Assembly: GCA_023091665.1 (NCBI GenBank)
Contig: JALJCQ010000031.1
Coordinates: forward strand, 310,001-374,000
Direction: 5' to 3'
From: Pythium myriotylum
Taxonomy: Eukaryota; Oomycota; Peronosporomycetes; Pythiales; Pythiaceae
Length of the DNA stretch: 64,000 nt
Below the pieces are notes generated by a model. It did no database searches. It was not told the DNA's origin and saw nothing but the letters and a program-made list of their open reading frames with translations. A program made the translations under genes and the position numbers. Positions 52,601 to 61,813 of this stretch are shown in pieces (the stretch's first letter is position 1; each line of letters begins with the position of its first letter).

Positions 52601-52707
52601 CGTTGGAGCAGATCTTCAACGCCTTTGCGAGCCAGCAGGCCGTGGACGAGCCGATCCCGGCGTCACCCGTGCAGCCCAAGCGGTCAGCGTCACTGATATC
52701 ATCGTGA
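46666..52707 (+). CDS. ABCA-subfamily full ABC transporter
   Basis: 2013 residues, single exon, ATG at 46666. Layout is (membrane domain, ATPase) twice. Half 1 has a hydrophobic segment at about 43-63, a large extracellular loop, and a membrane cluster at about 460-670. ATPase 1 has Walker A GHNGAGKT from 763, signature LSGGMKRKLS and Walker B with D886-E887. Half 2 repeats this, with ATPase 2 Walker A GINGAGKT from 1630, LSGGNKRKLS and D1753-E1754. Both sites look competent. The large ectodomain loops and linked halves are typical of ABCA lipid exporters. The substrate is unknown. Convergent with the focadhesin-like gene, 134 bp apart. Confidence 0.95.
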   Translation: MDDLPNSPSAPFRRGDDVPTPRATHGRFVPTLLRKNWHLKKKKPLALALEILLPVLYVVVIGLIKTATHEYEVAPGFANNDERFNLFQRFGGDGNSVIAPLFAPKYAVQETSLTGLLLHMSKQSFEFGRGFKKFDATLKAQCQQQLVYQGRVSLDPTSPYALPPACDGRVSPFKLAIAPDVPFTRQYFYQTVAKWYPTITLNVTTNTSIVVPSLADSVVFYDTEKDLEEYIKSKDYTVNASQARIFGAIVFDEFPSESKIGSFAPIEFTVRLNGTFIGDNADARYVPRTIYNDASTWERFQRDIDTLTYQQYASGGFLTLQTLVARFVNCMPKWDPATKTTTGECQVADAVAKSSADLDKRLLKTITDDPAAKQVIAEMLEGNDKSTEKLTENVTSVEQYMSMAAAIASIEFDLPLSAAQTEALVKPLRQAPQPYLGSLTSPFPIEKYDKSTFYDTTEIVFPIFFMLTYLMTLSKILVSLISERETRARELMKILGVKESSIVISWYITYILILFLSSILQVIAARIGLFVSSSVLVIFLFFFLFNMAILGYAFMVSSVFSKARTGSYVGIIGFFVLYAVSNAFTESSPESSKNIASLLAPSALVFAVQTLAKTETSHVGINFSNISTPVNNYRFSSALWFLALDAVLYTIIGLYLEKVVPKMYGTPEKWYFPVSPSYWRKRRDRFKMPPPAPVTADDTGDVTVPVNPNIEPVSADLLEQERTGAALCVQGMRKVFPVPGGEKVAVNNVHLNMYSGQITCLLGHNGAGKTTLISMLTGVLQSTSGDAYFRGLSVRQDMDEIRESLGICFQHDVLYPSLTVAEHLDFYARIKGYTGAELDAEIEHKIAEVGLKDKRDVLSSALSGGMKRKLSVAISLLGDSSLVFLDEPTSGMDPYSRRSTWEILMNNRHDRVLVLTTHFMDEADVLGDRIAIMAEGELRCCGSPLFLKNRYGAGYNLTIVKQEGCDDSKVIEFVLGRISSGRLLSNVGAEVAFQLPLDASVHFPELFRSLDAELHSLGLLSYGISVTTMEEVFIKVAEAADDEHNQQHTLKNKIKLHEEAADVRADTNSSTSEIAAAKLRPTRASSHDLFWVQFKAILQKRFRIAKRDKKYGLLSIFLPIFWLIMGLSLLQAGELTKVDPKITLTTDGLAKKLPNNQVVVPAYCQTSVGDWCSSAIDQSYFSGGSPVAVDASEIGNPPYLNDSPTVFGVTYSNPTINHTDATGYLLKFSEAVYERGYKEDIKSQFGAFHAHGDSSARVMSYNVMINTTIPHGLPVFKGLMDQSIYRLFAKQATPSIDVSSLSLKVNSHPIPQTASTTALLSGFLSFSACLFIAIAMGYYPASIVVFLVNERHPDHNSKHQQLVSGVSLSAFWLANFVWDFLVYLVPGCVALILIQAYDLASLTGSDKCLHCESNTFTTVIILFLFFGIAICPYAYSWSFAFTEAASSQTKMILINFLLGLGLLIVSFVLDMIDSTHDANQTLKWFYRFSPIYSLSNGLLDLTILEIVNSGGGEFRKARSSNPLALENAGYEILFLAIDALIFFVIAIGIDYALTFPKTKAMINKDPHIPIDNETQDVDVAAEVERVATGRADADMIKLQGLRKVYRKGNKVAVKNLSFGLKRGECFGFLGINGAGKTTTMKMLTGDIVPTSGSATLSGFDILTEQLDVRREIGYCPQFDALFDLLSVREHLELFAQIKGIKPQDLDAVVREKMTQLNLLDFEHKLAGSLSGGNKRKLSVAIAMIGSPSILFLDEPSTGMDPVSRRFMWDVISEISTYNKESTVVLTTHSMEECEALCTRVGIMVGGGLKCLGSVQHLKNRFGDGLMFDAKLLPPSAADVSELALRHFDSLDTRLTREQLTDACARCGLASWQDKIVNTHPTGFTVAHALDRDGYVLASTFATWWLGEVRYESLLSFLKDNFGHDVELLERQNDSRWFKIREDESVETKDSRLRLSNVFEAIESAKTALAVREYSVSQTTLEQIFNAFASQQAVDEPIPASPVQPKRSASLISS

Positions 52708-52841
52708 TGAAGGAACCTGGTAACGCTAGATCATACATTAGATCGATTAGGTTACTAGAAATGGCATACGTATGAATGCACAGTGACTCACTTTTTCGAA
52801 GTCTTCGTGCTTACCCAATACATTGACAGTTGTCCGTTGTT

Positions 52842-55800
52842 CTATTCGTCACTTAGCTGCTTCAGCAGTTCTCGTTCCGTGTCGACATTCAGTAGACGGA
52901 GCGGCACAGCAGTCGCGATCACGTGGAGTTCCGTCAGCACCGTCACGACCGACTTCTCAGCCTCCGCTGCGTGGGTCTGCATGGTCCAAAACCGTTGCGT
53001 TAGTGCCTGTGACGCCCCCGACCGCTCGTGGTGGTGACGTAGCAAAGCCTGAGCAGCGAGCGCCGGTAATGATCCCCGGATCGCAGCGCGCGGCAGCCCT
53101 GCGGCGTCTCCTGCTAGAATCAACGACTCGTGACCTCGTAACTGTGTCCACGTGATGATGCTTTCAGCGACATCGAAGAAGACGCGGCGTTTGAGCACCA
53201 AGCTCTCTGATGTTCCTGTCGTCTGGGCGATTCCATCCAGCAGCTCGAGCAGCCAGGCCTCGTTCACTTCGAGTGGAGTCCTCTTGCCTGATGCACCACA
53301 CACGCTGTTGGCCACGTCGGCGACGAACGCGTCCAGCACACTAGCGTCCTCGATACGAGCAAAGTCGAATTGAAGCAGCCAGCGCAGCACGACGCTCGAC
53401 GAAGTGATGACACTGAGTCTCAGTAATTCCGACAGGAGCACTCCGGTACGCCACCACGGCCACGCACTGTTTATAGACGTCGTGGTTGTCACGGCATTCG
53501 CCACTGCATCTCGCTGCGGGATCTTGGAGAGGACATCACGCGCGAATTGACGTAACAGCGACTTGCTGGCGTCACTTGTTGGAGTGAATGGCAGTTTGAC
53601 CAAGAATTGATCGAGTACGAGTGACGTCACGGACACAGCGAGATGATTCTCTTCCTGGGGAGGGGCGCCGTCTTTTGGCTTGGGCACCTCAACCAACGTG
53701 CCTGTAAAGATGATCCACTTCTCAAAGCCTCTCACGGTGGGGGCCGGCGCGCTGTCTCGATCCCAGCACTCGACTAAGGCATCAAAGACTCTAACGAGCA
53801 GCAACGTCAGTTGTTCGTCCACCAAGCGGCTTCGAGTGGTCACGAGAGCGTCAACGGCGGCTTCCACTAGTTCTGGCGAATAGTTCAGCAATCGGTCAGG
53901 TGAAATCATGTCGCTCAAGAGCAGCGATACGCCGGAGGCGTGGGACGCAGCGAGTTCGAGGCTTGCTGCTATCACTCGATCAGCTGCTGCGTAGCGACTC
54001 GCCACTCGGAGGATGAGAGATGAGAAGTCCAGAGGAAGGGGGAAGGAGCGAGCGGCGTGCGCGACGCATTTGACCGCAGACTGCGTCTCCTCGAGCACAG
54101 CTGGAACATCGTCCGCGGGGCCGCCAACTCGAAGGAACTCGAGCGTTTTAAACACGAGACTTGTTGCTGGAAGCTTGCTGATCTGTGCGTCGAAAGTCTT
54201 GTTCTTTTGAACGACAAAGAACGAGTCGGATCTGTCAGCGATCGCCGCTCGTGCCGAGGCCGCCGAGGTCGATGCAGCCAGCTGAGGGTGGTCGTACAAT
54301 ACTGAGAGGGACGTGAGAACACGCTGAACCACTGATGGCTCCCAAGCGATCTCACGATCGGCCGTAAAAGTCCACTCAGTAAGATTGACGCCAGTGGATC
54401 CATGAACAAAGTTGCTGACAGCAACGCCAAGCTCCGACGACGCCGATTCCTTCACCTTTAGTTCAACAAGTGCCACGAAGGCGTCGACAGTCGAAGTCGT
54501 GGGGATGCAGCCTATCACAGCCAGTCGCTGAATCATAAACGGTAGTACAGTCATACCTGCTGATACCTCCCCTGGGATCGAAGACTCCGCTCGCTTCTGC
54601 AAACCTGACACAAACTCCTCCACTTGACTTGAGGCGACCCGGTTGTATTTGACACTCTCGAGCAATACGGGCCCAAGTGCAACAGCCGAGTCGAGCGAAT
54701 CGTGCTGATTCCAAACGTGCTCGAGCACTAAACGCACTCGATCAAGCCACGCCAGGCGAAGAACGGATGCGAAGCAGCCAGCGAGCTGTCCAAGACCGAT
54801 TCCAGCGGCCCACGACTGAATGCCATCACCAGTGTTCTTCGCCTTGGAAGCTGCGGCGACGACCGCATCGATAGCCGAGGAAGAAGATGAGTCCGCAAAC
54901 AGATTAGTGGTGGCTGTTGCTGCCGAGTCACCAAATGTCGCTCTTAGGAACGTGGAAAGAACGAGCTGGGCGCCTCGAGCGAGACGCGAACGTCGCGCCG
55001 CGCGATCTTCTCCTTCAATAGACAGCGAACTTGCGTGGCTCATGAAGAGAACAGCGGCACCATTCAGCAAGTCAGAGTTAGAACGATCACACAATGGCGC
55101 CACACGCTGCGTTAATGCATCGAGGCTGTCGTCCGTGCATCGAGGGTGGGCCAGTGCCGTGCCGAGCAGCAAGAGTTGGAGCTCTCTGCTGTGCTTCGCA
55201 TCCTTGAACACGCGAAGCTCCTCGATCGATTGCTGGACCTGACTGCGCAGGACTGCTCTCGTTTTTGTGATGACTTTCGTGAGCGCGTCAGAGACTGGCG
55301 CAAGATCGGCGTGGAGGGCCAGAGCGCCGATCGCGAGCCAGCGCTGGACGTGCTGCGTCTTCGTCTCGACCAATTCCGATACCTGCTCGTCTACGAGAGT
55401 ACTGAGCAACCCAGCCGTGTGGCCTTCAGGTGCATCCATGGGCGTTCGAAGCAGCGCCAGTTCGTCCAAACGTCCGAAATACTTGCGTGCGAACGAGTTC
55501 CACGCTTCGACAGACTGCAAGATATACAGAAACTGCTCGCGTGTCGACGACTTGGCCTCTTCGACATAAGACGCAGTGGACGCCTCCAGCGCACTGTCCA
55601 GAACGGCCTTCATCTCGTCAACGTGGCTCATCACGAGCCGCAACCGCTTGTCCTTCCGCTTTGGCGCAGCGGTACTCGCAACAACGTTGTCCGGCTCGAA
55701 CGCCAGCAGCTTCGCGCGCCAATCTCGGTTGGCATCGATTCGTTCGAGCACCTGCTGGCGAGTCGGGATGTGTTTCTTGAGCTCTTTCGTCGCTGCAGCC

Positions 55801-58046
55801 GATACGCGATTGTCGAGTGATGCAAACGCCGCCGCGGAAGCAATCCCTGTGCCCGTGCGACTGGCACCACCAGGAGCTAGTTTCTTGCTCTCGCTCTCAA
55901 GAACTCGAGCCACAATTTTTTCAACCTCGGCTCGCACACTTGAATCTCTTTCAGTACGCAGACACATCCACACGCGGTCGACGTTCTCCTCTACATCCTG
56001 TTCCGTTAGCGATTCCTCGTCCTCGTCTTCTTCATCAGCATCAGCACCAACAAACTCCAGGCCCAGCGCCTCAAGTGAGTAGCCGTTCAACGCTGCGTAC
56101 GCTTCTTTCCTCACACCTGCGTCTCCGGCCTCAGCGTATTCCCACAATTCCGCGACCACGCGGGCACCGTACTTGGGGCTGGTTTCCGTAAAGCCGATCG
56201 CGCCGCCGACGGCGTAGAAACGACAGAGCTCCTGCTGGAAGAGTGGTTCATCGGGACACGAGATTTTATCTTTCTTGAGCATGACGAGGAAGCTCTTGGT
56301 AGCTGTCTCGTAATCGAGGCAGTCGGCCGCGCTCAGCCGTGCGACTGCTCGAACGGCCATGGCCACGACTGACACGCTATCGGCTTCGAGGTATCTTTGG
56401 ACGTCCGAGATCCATTCAACACCCGTCTCCGGGTCTTTCTCGCAGACTGCGAGGATCGTGGCCATGCGAACGAGCTCGTCGTCGCCGTCGACGTCAGTCG
56501 ATTGGAGCAGCGTTTCGAGCTGCTGGTACACACGCGAGTCCTGCTTCCACGCGAGCATTGCGAGGTGGAGCGCCTGCGACCGCAGGCCTGGCGTCTCGCC
56601 CGACGCCATGCGCTTGATGAGCCGCAGCACGATCTTCATGGTCTCGGTGGTCGTCGCCGCGAGTGACGCGAGCACTTGGAACGCGCGACTGAGCCACTCA
56701 GGGTCGCCCGGAAGCGGCTCCTGGGGACGGTGCGACGTGAGCACGACGAGCGTCGACACTAGCAGCTTGACACTGGACGGTGGCCAGTCGTAGGGCTTGT
56801 GCGCGCGGCGACGCTGCACCTGGCGGTCGAGTGCGTCGAGCGCGAGCAGGCGAATGCGACCTCGGCGATCGACGAGGCTCGCGCCGAGCTGGATCAGCAG
56901 CGTCTCGGTGGCGTTCTGGATCTCCGGGTCCTTGTCTTGGAAGAGCTTTTGCAGCCAGGCCTCGCACGCCGGCGTCGAGCCTGCGAGCGCGAGGAAGCTC
57001 GCGGCGTGGGCGTCGTCGGCGCCGTCCGCCATGTCCTTCGACTCGCTGTCGCCTGCGAACCTCGTGGCCGCGACCACATCCAGCACGCGCTGCAGCAGCG
57101 GCGCCGCGTCGGCTCCGAGCGTCGGCAGCACGTGCACGAGCGGCACGACGAGCGCCTCGACCAAGACTCGTCTCGGGGTCTCGGTCTCGTCCAGCGCCGG
57201 CAGCAGCGCTGCGAGCGTCGCGAGCACGAGGCTCTGCTCTCGCCGCGCGGCCTCGGCGTGCAGCAGCAGGCCGGCGAGCGCCACGAGCACGCGCGACGCG
57301 CCGAGCGCCGCCGGGAACGCGCGCGCGAGCTCCAGCAGCGTCTGCAGCAGCGCGACCACGGGCAATTGGCAAGTGAGCCCGTGGCTCACACGTCGCAGAA
57401 GGGCGGCCGCGAGCCGGGCCGCATCCGCGACCACGTGGTCGGCCACGACGAGGTCTGCGGCCGCGGCCGCGACCGCCGGATAGACCGCCCACGCGTCCGC
57501 GTCCGCGGTCGCGGCCAGCGGCGTGCGGACGGCCGCACGCACGAGCACGGCGGCCGCGGCCGCGCGCGCGGCGGAGGGCGCTGGTGTGGACCACGCCGTC
57601 CGCACCAGCGTGTGGACGACCGCGAGCTTGTGGACGTGGCGGCCGGAGCTCTCGAGCAGCGCCGCCGAGAGCAGCGCGCGCGCGAGCGGCAGCTTGGCGT
57701 CGTCGCTCTCGAGCGCGCTGAGCACGCCGCCGAGCACGGCCTCGTTGGCCTGGTAGACCGCGAGCAGCAGCGCCTGGCTCGCGCGGTCGCACGCGAGGCG
57801 GCGCACGAGCGTGTGGCCCACGGCCGCGGCCTTGCGCGGCGGCGTCGTGCAGACGGCCGCGACGGACCGCAGCGCCGGCAGCAGCTCCGGAGACGCGTGC
57901 GCGTCGAAGGCCTCGAGCAGCAGGCGCTCGCTCTCGGCGGCCGACGGCGTCGCCGCGAGGCGGTCGAGCACGTCGCGGAGCGCGCGCGCTGGAGCCATGG
58001 TCGGCGCGGGATCCTCTCTTTTGGTGTTGAGCAAGGAACCCACCAT
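52842..58046 (-). CDS. Focadhesin-like (RST1-like) giant alpha-helical repeat protein
   Basis: 1734 residues in a single exon from the ATG complement at 58044-58046. A second in-frame ATG at 57996-57998 (MAPARALRDVL) is an equally good start. The protein is almost entirely HEAT/ARM-like helices, with an Ala-rich N-terminal third, an acidic loop near residue 680 (DADEEDEDEE) and no catalytic motif. Length and overall organisation, including the ...RKEAYAALNGYSLEALGL segment, suggest the focadhesin/plant RST1 family, which in animals and plants links to the SKI-exosome RNA-decay machinery. This assignment was made from memory of the family and is moderate. It shares a 0.7-kb divergent promoter region with the NIPA-like gene. 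Confidence 0.7.
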   Translation of the reverse strand: MVGSLLNTKREDPAPTMAPARALRDVLDRLAATPSAAESERLLLEAFDAHASPELLPALRSVAAVCTTPPRKAAAVGHTLVRRLACDRASQALLLAVYQANEAVLGGVLSALESDDAKLPLARALLSAALLESSGRHVHKLAVVHTLVRTAWSTPAPSAARAAAAAVLVRAAVRTPLAATADADAWAVYPAVAAAAADLVVADHVVADAARLAAALLRRVSHGLTCQLPVVALLQTLLELARAFPAALGASRVLVALAGLLLHAEAARREQSLVLATLAALLPALDETETPRRVLVEALVVPLVHVLPTLGADAAPLLQRVLDVVAATRFAGDSESKDMADGADDAHAASFLALAGSTPACEAWLQKLFQDKDPEIQNATETLLIQLGASLVDRRGRIRLLALDALDRQVQRRRAHKPYDWPPSSVKLLVSTLVVLTSHRPQEPLPGDPEWLSRAFQVLASLAATTTETMKIVLRLIKRMASGETPGLRSQALHLAMLAWKQDSRVYQQLETLLQSTDVDGDDELVRMATILAVCEKDPETGVEWISDVQRYLEADSVSVVAMAVRAVARLSAADCLDYETATKSFLVMLKKDKISCPDEPLFQQELCRFYAVGGAIGFTETSPKYGARVVAELWEYAEAGDAGVRKEAYAALNGYSLEALGLEFVGADADEEDEDEESLTEQDVEENVDRVWMCLRTERDSSVRAEVEKIVARVLESESKKLAPGGASRTGTGIASAAAFASLDNRVSAAATKELKKHIPTRQQVLERIDANRDWRAKLLAFEPDNVVASTAAPKRKDKRLRLVMSHVDEMKAVLDSALEASTASYVEEAKSSTREQFLYILQSVEAWNSFARKYFGRLDELALLRTPMDAPEGHTAGLLSTLVDEQVSELVETKTQHVQRWLAIGALALHADLAPVSDALTKVITKTRAVLRSQVQQSIEELRVFKDAKHSRELQLLLLGTALAHPRCTDDSLDALTQRVAPLCDRSNSDLLNGAAVLFMSHASSLSIEGEDRAARRSRLARGAQLVLSTFLRATFGDSAATATTNLFADSSSSSAIDAVVAAASKAKNTGDGIQSWAAGIGLGQLAGCFASVLRLAWLDRVRLVLEHVWNQHDSLDSAVALGPVLLESVKYNRVASSQVEEFVSGLQKRAESSIPGEVSAGMTVLPFMIQRLAVIGCIPTTSTVDAFVALVELKVKESASSELGVAVSNFVHGSTGVNLTEWTFTADREIAWEPSVVQRVLTSLSVLYDHPQLAASTSAASARAAIADRSDSFFVVQKNKTFDAQISKLPATSLVFKTLEFLRVGGPADDVPAVLEETQSAVKCVAHAARSFPLPLDFSSLILRVASRYAAADRVIAASLELAASHASGVSLLLSDMISPDRLLNYSPELVEAAVDALVTTRSRLVDEQLTLLLVRVFDALVECWDRDSAPAPTVRGFEKWIIFTGTLVEVPKPKDGAPPQEENHLAVSVTSLVLDQFLVKLPFTPTSDASKSLLRQFARDVLSKIPQRDAVANAVTTTTSINSAWPWWRTGVLLSELLRLSVITSSSVVLRWLLQFDFARIEDASVLDAFVADVANSVCGASGKRTPLEVNEAWLLELLDGIAQTTGTSESLVLKRRVFFDVAESIITWTQLRGHESLILAGDAAGLPRAAIRGSLPALAAQALLRHHHERSGASQALTQRFWTMQTHAAEAEKSVVTVLTELHVIATAVPLRLLNVDTERELLKQLSDE

Positions 58047-58768
58047 GTAACGGTTAAGAACGGAACAGATGGCATGGGACGAGTTAACCTGTTAGTATGA
58101 CTTCACAGGTTAGAACCGCTTTTGGAGGCTGGCGGTCGGGGGCCAATTGCGGCCAGGAGTCCGGCACCTGATTCGCGCGCGAAGAGGATTTGCAAGCGTC
58201 GGGAAGAATCAGGCGAACTTGGCGGCATTCGGAACCCGGAGGGTGGAACAGCGACTAGGGGTCGTCGTGTTTTGGAGATCGTTCCGTTTTTTTTTTTTCT
58301 TTCTTTCTCTCTCTCTCTCTTCTCAAACCCGTCAACCGGTGCGCGTTTGCCGTGGTGAGAATTGCAGCACGTGGGCCGCCGACCCCTAGCCCGTTGAAGC
58401 GCTGGCGACCGTGGGACGCCCCTGACCTCGCGCGCGCGTAGAGACAGTCGCGCCATCAGCTCCGCAGCGTGTGTGACAAGAGGATGTGGTCGGTCGGAGG
58501 GCGTCAGCTCAGCCCACAGTGGAGCCAGTGATGCGCCCTAACCCCTTTGAGATTTCACGACGCAGACGGAGAAACTGGCTGATGGATTTGCCGCCCCGTC
58601 CCCCTCCGGTTGCTGCCTTCGCCCCTAATATTTTGGACGCTCTCCTCTTCCTCCTCTTTCCCCAGCGTTACTTTACCTTTTCTGCGAGCGCGAGAACAGG
58701 TCTATCGCGTGCTCGTCCGCGCAGGGTTTGGCTCGGGGACGCGCGGTCTAAACCAGGTCTAAAGCAGC
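58047..58768. other. Divergent promoter region (focadhesin-like / NIPA-like)
   Basis: 722 bp between two divergent start codons, including a T run followed by CTTT/CT microsatellite DNA at 58286-58324. No gene recognised. Confidence 0.5.
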
Positions 58769-60199
58769 ATGAAGAGCGACCTCATCGGCGGCGCCATCGC
58801 CGTGGCCGCGGCCTTCGCGTCGATCTTCGGCGTGAATCTCCAGAAATACTCGCACGACCGCGAGGAGCTCCGCGCGGTCCAGCGGCCGTACCACCTGCGG
58901 CCGCTCTGGTGGGTCGGCATGGTCTGCGTGGTCGGCGCGTCGCTCGGCGACTTCCTCGCGCTCGGCTTCGCGCCGCAGACGCTCGTGGCCTCGCTCGGCG
59001 GCGGCTCGACGATCCTCGGCAACTGCCTCATGTCGCGCTTCTGGCTCAAGCAGGCGCTCTACATCACCGACATTGTCGGCGTCGCGCTCGTCACGCTCGG
59101 CGTCGTCACGCTCGCCGCCGCCTCCGTGAGCGAGGACGGCCACTACAAGATGGACCAGATCTACGCGCTCATGGAGGCCGCGCCCTTCATCCTCTACTGC
59201 ATGGTCACCACGGCCTTTGTCATGACGCTCTATCTGCGCGTGCGCCGCTCCAAGGCGCCCGCGCTGCGCGTGGCCGCGTCCACGACCACCTCGTCCGCGA
59301 CCGCGACCACGACCCCGACCCCGTCCGAGACCGTGGCCACGCACCCCGAGTCGGTGCGGCTCGAGCCGCTGCCCAAGAAGCCTAACCACGACGACAAGGA
59401 CGACGAGCCCTCGTCGTCGTCGTCGTCGTCGTCCAAGCCCGTCCGCAGCCTCTCGACGACCACGCGGGCGCTCGCCATGTCGCCCTTCCCGTCGCCCGTG
59501 TACGGCGAGACCATCTCGCTCTCGCCGACGCGCCTCGCCGGCGAAGAAGACGACCCGAGCGACGAGAGCGACGCCTGCGAGCCCGTGAAGAAGGCCCGCA
59601 AGCTCGAGGGCGAGATCGAGAAGCACACGCTGATCATCGACCCGAAACTGCCGCTCTACTGGGCCGCCATCTCGGGCACGATCGGCGCGCAGAGCATGCT
59701 GCTCGCCAAGTGCGTGGCCGAGATGATCTCGTCGACGCTCTCGGGCGAGAACCAGTTTGTCTTTTTCGGCACGTACGTGATCATCGGCGCCATGGTCGCC
59801 ACGCTGCTCACGCAGACGCACACGCTCAACCTCGCGACCATGTCGGGCGACACCATGTCGGCCTACCCGGTCTTCCAGGCCTTTTGGATCAGCATGAGCA
59901 ACATCTCGGGCATTGTCTTTTTCCAGCAGTCGAGCGAGTTCACGTCGACCCAGTGGATGCTCTTCCCCACGGCCATCGTGCTCGTCGTCGTCGGCATGTG
60001 GCTCATCGCCAAGCACGAGAAGTTTGGCAACCGCGTCAAGTACTCGGTCGCCATGCCCATCAGCCTCAGCTCGCCGCGCCAGCACGACATCGTCGCGCAG
60101 AGCTTCGTCTTCCGCGTCTCGACGCCCCAGCGGCTCCAGGACGAGGACGACTTCGAGCCGAGCAACCAGCGGAGACGCGGCTCGGTCGACGTGGTGTAA
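58769..60199 (+). CDS. NIPA-type magnesium transporter
   Basis: 476 residues, single exon. The first helices (LIGGAIAVAAAFASIFGVNLQKYSH, WWVGMVCVVGASLGDFLALGF) and the LVASLGGGSTILGN / SRFWLKQ segment follow the NIPA pattern of nine or so membrane helices related to the drug/metabolite transporter fold. A Ser/Thr/Pro-rich, presumably cytosolic insert (about residues 165-290, with a TCG-encoded poly-Ser run near 59408-59432) splits the bundle and is unusually long. The C-terminal bundle (ISGTIGAQSMLLAKC, FFGTYVIIGAMVATLLTQ) is complete. Family members move Mg2+ at endosomal or plasma membranes; the ion here is inferred. Confidence 0.85.
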   Translation: MKSDLIGGAIAVAAAFASIFGVNLQKYSHDREELRAVQRPYHLRPLWWVGMVCVVGASLGDFLALGFAPQTLVASLGGGSTILGNCLMSRFWLKQALYITDIVGVALVTLGVVTLAAASVSEDGHYKMDQIYALMEAAPFILYCMVTTAFVMTLYLRVRRSKAPALRVAASTTTSSATATTTPTPSETVATHPESVRLEPLPKKPNHDDKDDEPSSSSSSSSKPVRSLSTTTRALAMSPFPSPVYGETISLSPTRLAGEEDDPSDESDACEPVKKARKLEGEIEKHTLIIDPKLPLYWAAISGTIGAQSMLLAKCVAEMISSTLSGENQFVFFGTYVIIGAMVATLLTQTHTLNLATMSGDTMSAYPVFQAFWISMSNISGIVFFQQSSEFTSTQWMLFPTAIVLVVVGMWLIAKHEKFGNRVKYSVAMPISLSSPRQHDIVAQSFVFRVSTPQRLQDEDDFEPSNQRRRGSVDVV

Positions 60200-60392
60200 A
60201 TCCACGTGCCTTTCACTTTTTTTTTTTCTTTAGTGCGTACCGTGGCGTGGACTGGATGTGAGATCGGGTCGAGAGAGAGAGAGAGAGATGGATGCAACGA
60301 AGAAAGACGGGCGTGTTGGTGGAAGACACTCTGGCAAATCAATATCAAAAGTCTTTATTCTACGCAAATGGTGGCTTCTTGTGGTATCCACA

Positions 60393-61562
60393 TCATGCGA
60401 GGCGGAGGAGTGTCAAGCGACTGGAGTCTTTGTATGCCCAGGCGTAGCCTTTGTACACAAAGAAGAATCGATCTCCTGCTTTGGCTTCGAAAGCTGCGCA
60501 GATTTGCGTTGACCAGGGGTAGTTTTTGTGAGCGCAACCACCCCACCAGCCTACACAGACTCCATTTACATGCAGCTCAACTGCGTACGAGTTGTGGGCA
60601 GCGTTCAGGTGGATGACATGCGCGAGCACAAAGTACGTCCCCGCGACAGCAAGCCGGATGGCTCCGTCGGGCTCAAACGCGACGGCTCGTGAGTTCAGAT
60701 CCCCACTCGACCACACCAGGTTGGCCCCTGTCTCGGCGTTGTCCTTCAACGTCGCACGAGCACAGATAAGCTTTTTGGTATCCTTTTCGATGGTCTCGAG
60801 CCGTTGCTCATACCCAGAGCGAGCCTCCTCCAGTTGCTTCTGGAGCTTGGCATTTTCCTGTCGCAGCGAGCTGATTTCGTCCCCAAAGCGCTTTTCAGCC
60901 GAGCGGATTTGCTCCGCAAAGCGCTTTTCGATCGCACAGAGTTGGTCGTCAACACGCTTTTCGAGGTCTCGTCGGTGTGTCTCATGGGCTTCGGCCAAGT
61001 CAGCCACGCGGGACGCGAGCAGATCGAGAGGTTCGCGTGGGACACGTGCGAGCGTGAACGTGTATTCGAGCCTCGCGACGAACGCTAGCACTTGGAGGTC
61101 GAACGCGACGATGAGTACGAAAGATCCATCCGAGGGCGTCGTCGAGAGCGAGCGAATCACCTTTTTCTCAGTGTCAGCTGCCGCCACTAAGGCAAGACAG
61201 TCTGCGATACGCTGCGGAAGACAACAAGGGGCTGATCTTGAGTTGAAGTGGAACGTGCGACTGACGAACAGACGAAAGCCTACCACAGCGTAGTCGGTGG
61301 CCTTGGCCTGCGGAATCGCTGTATCGATCGTCACGAAGTCTGCAACTGGAAGGTCGCTCGTCTGCCCGTGGGGAGGGATTCTCTTGACTTAGATCCAGAT
61401 GCCTGTGTTCGCCACGAGCGAGTAAACAAACCATTGTTCCTTGGAAACTTTGTCTTCGAGCCCGATGCGAAGACTGGTGTCGTCGGCAGACACGCAGAAT
61501 TTGAACTTTCTTGGGCTGCCATCGACGTCCAGATCGACGTCGCCTTGAGCTGCGAACGCCAT
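60393..61562 (-). CDS. Coiled-coil protein with C-terminal C1q/TNF-like domain, paralog 1
   Basis: Three exons by comparison with the neighbouring paralog: about 61416-61562, about 61284-61361 and 60393-61211. The 72-nt second intron (GTAGGC ... CCGCAG) is firm; the first intron's borders are uncertain. About 347 residues: an N-terminal beta-rich segment (FKFCVSADDTSLRIGLEDKVSKEQW), a conserved TIDTAIPQAKATDYAV/RIADCLALVAAAD stretch, a 100-residue coiled coil, and a C-terminal jelly-roll-like domain (VAGTYFVLAHVIHLN ... AKAGDRFFFVYKG). No signal peptide, so probably cytosolic. The C1q-like fold suggests trimerisation through the coiled coil. Function unknown. Confidence 0.72.
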
Positions 61563-61813
61563 GGTGTGAAAATGGAGGGTTGTTTCGGATATAGATACCC
61601 AAGATCCTCCCTGTTGCATCGAAACCTGAGCCAAAACCGCGGAGGTTTCGCCATGTGCTGTGCTACAATCCCATCAACTGCCGATTGGGATTGAAGAGCC
61701 AAGTTTGAGAAGCAGCGAGAATAGCGAGGGCGTGAAAACGGAAAGAGAAAGTGCGAAATCTATTATTGTCGTTGCGAGAAGCTCGAGACTGGACTGTTTG
61801 GGGGAGATCTCTG

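Noticed and set aside
56699..58100. Several long frames on both strands within the focadhesin-like gene's 5' third
   Set aside because: Shadows of Ala-rich, GC-rich coding DNA; the minus-strand 1734-codon frame explains the region.
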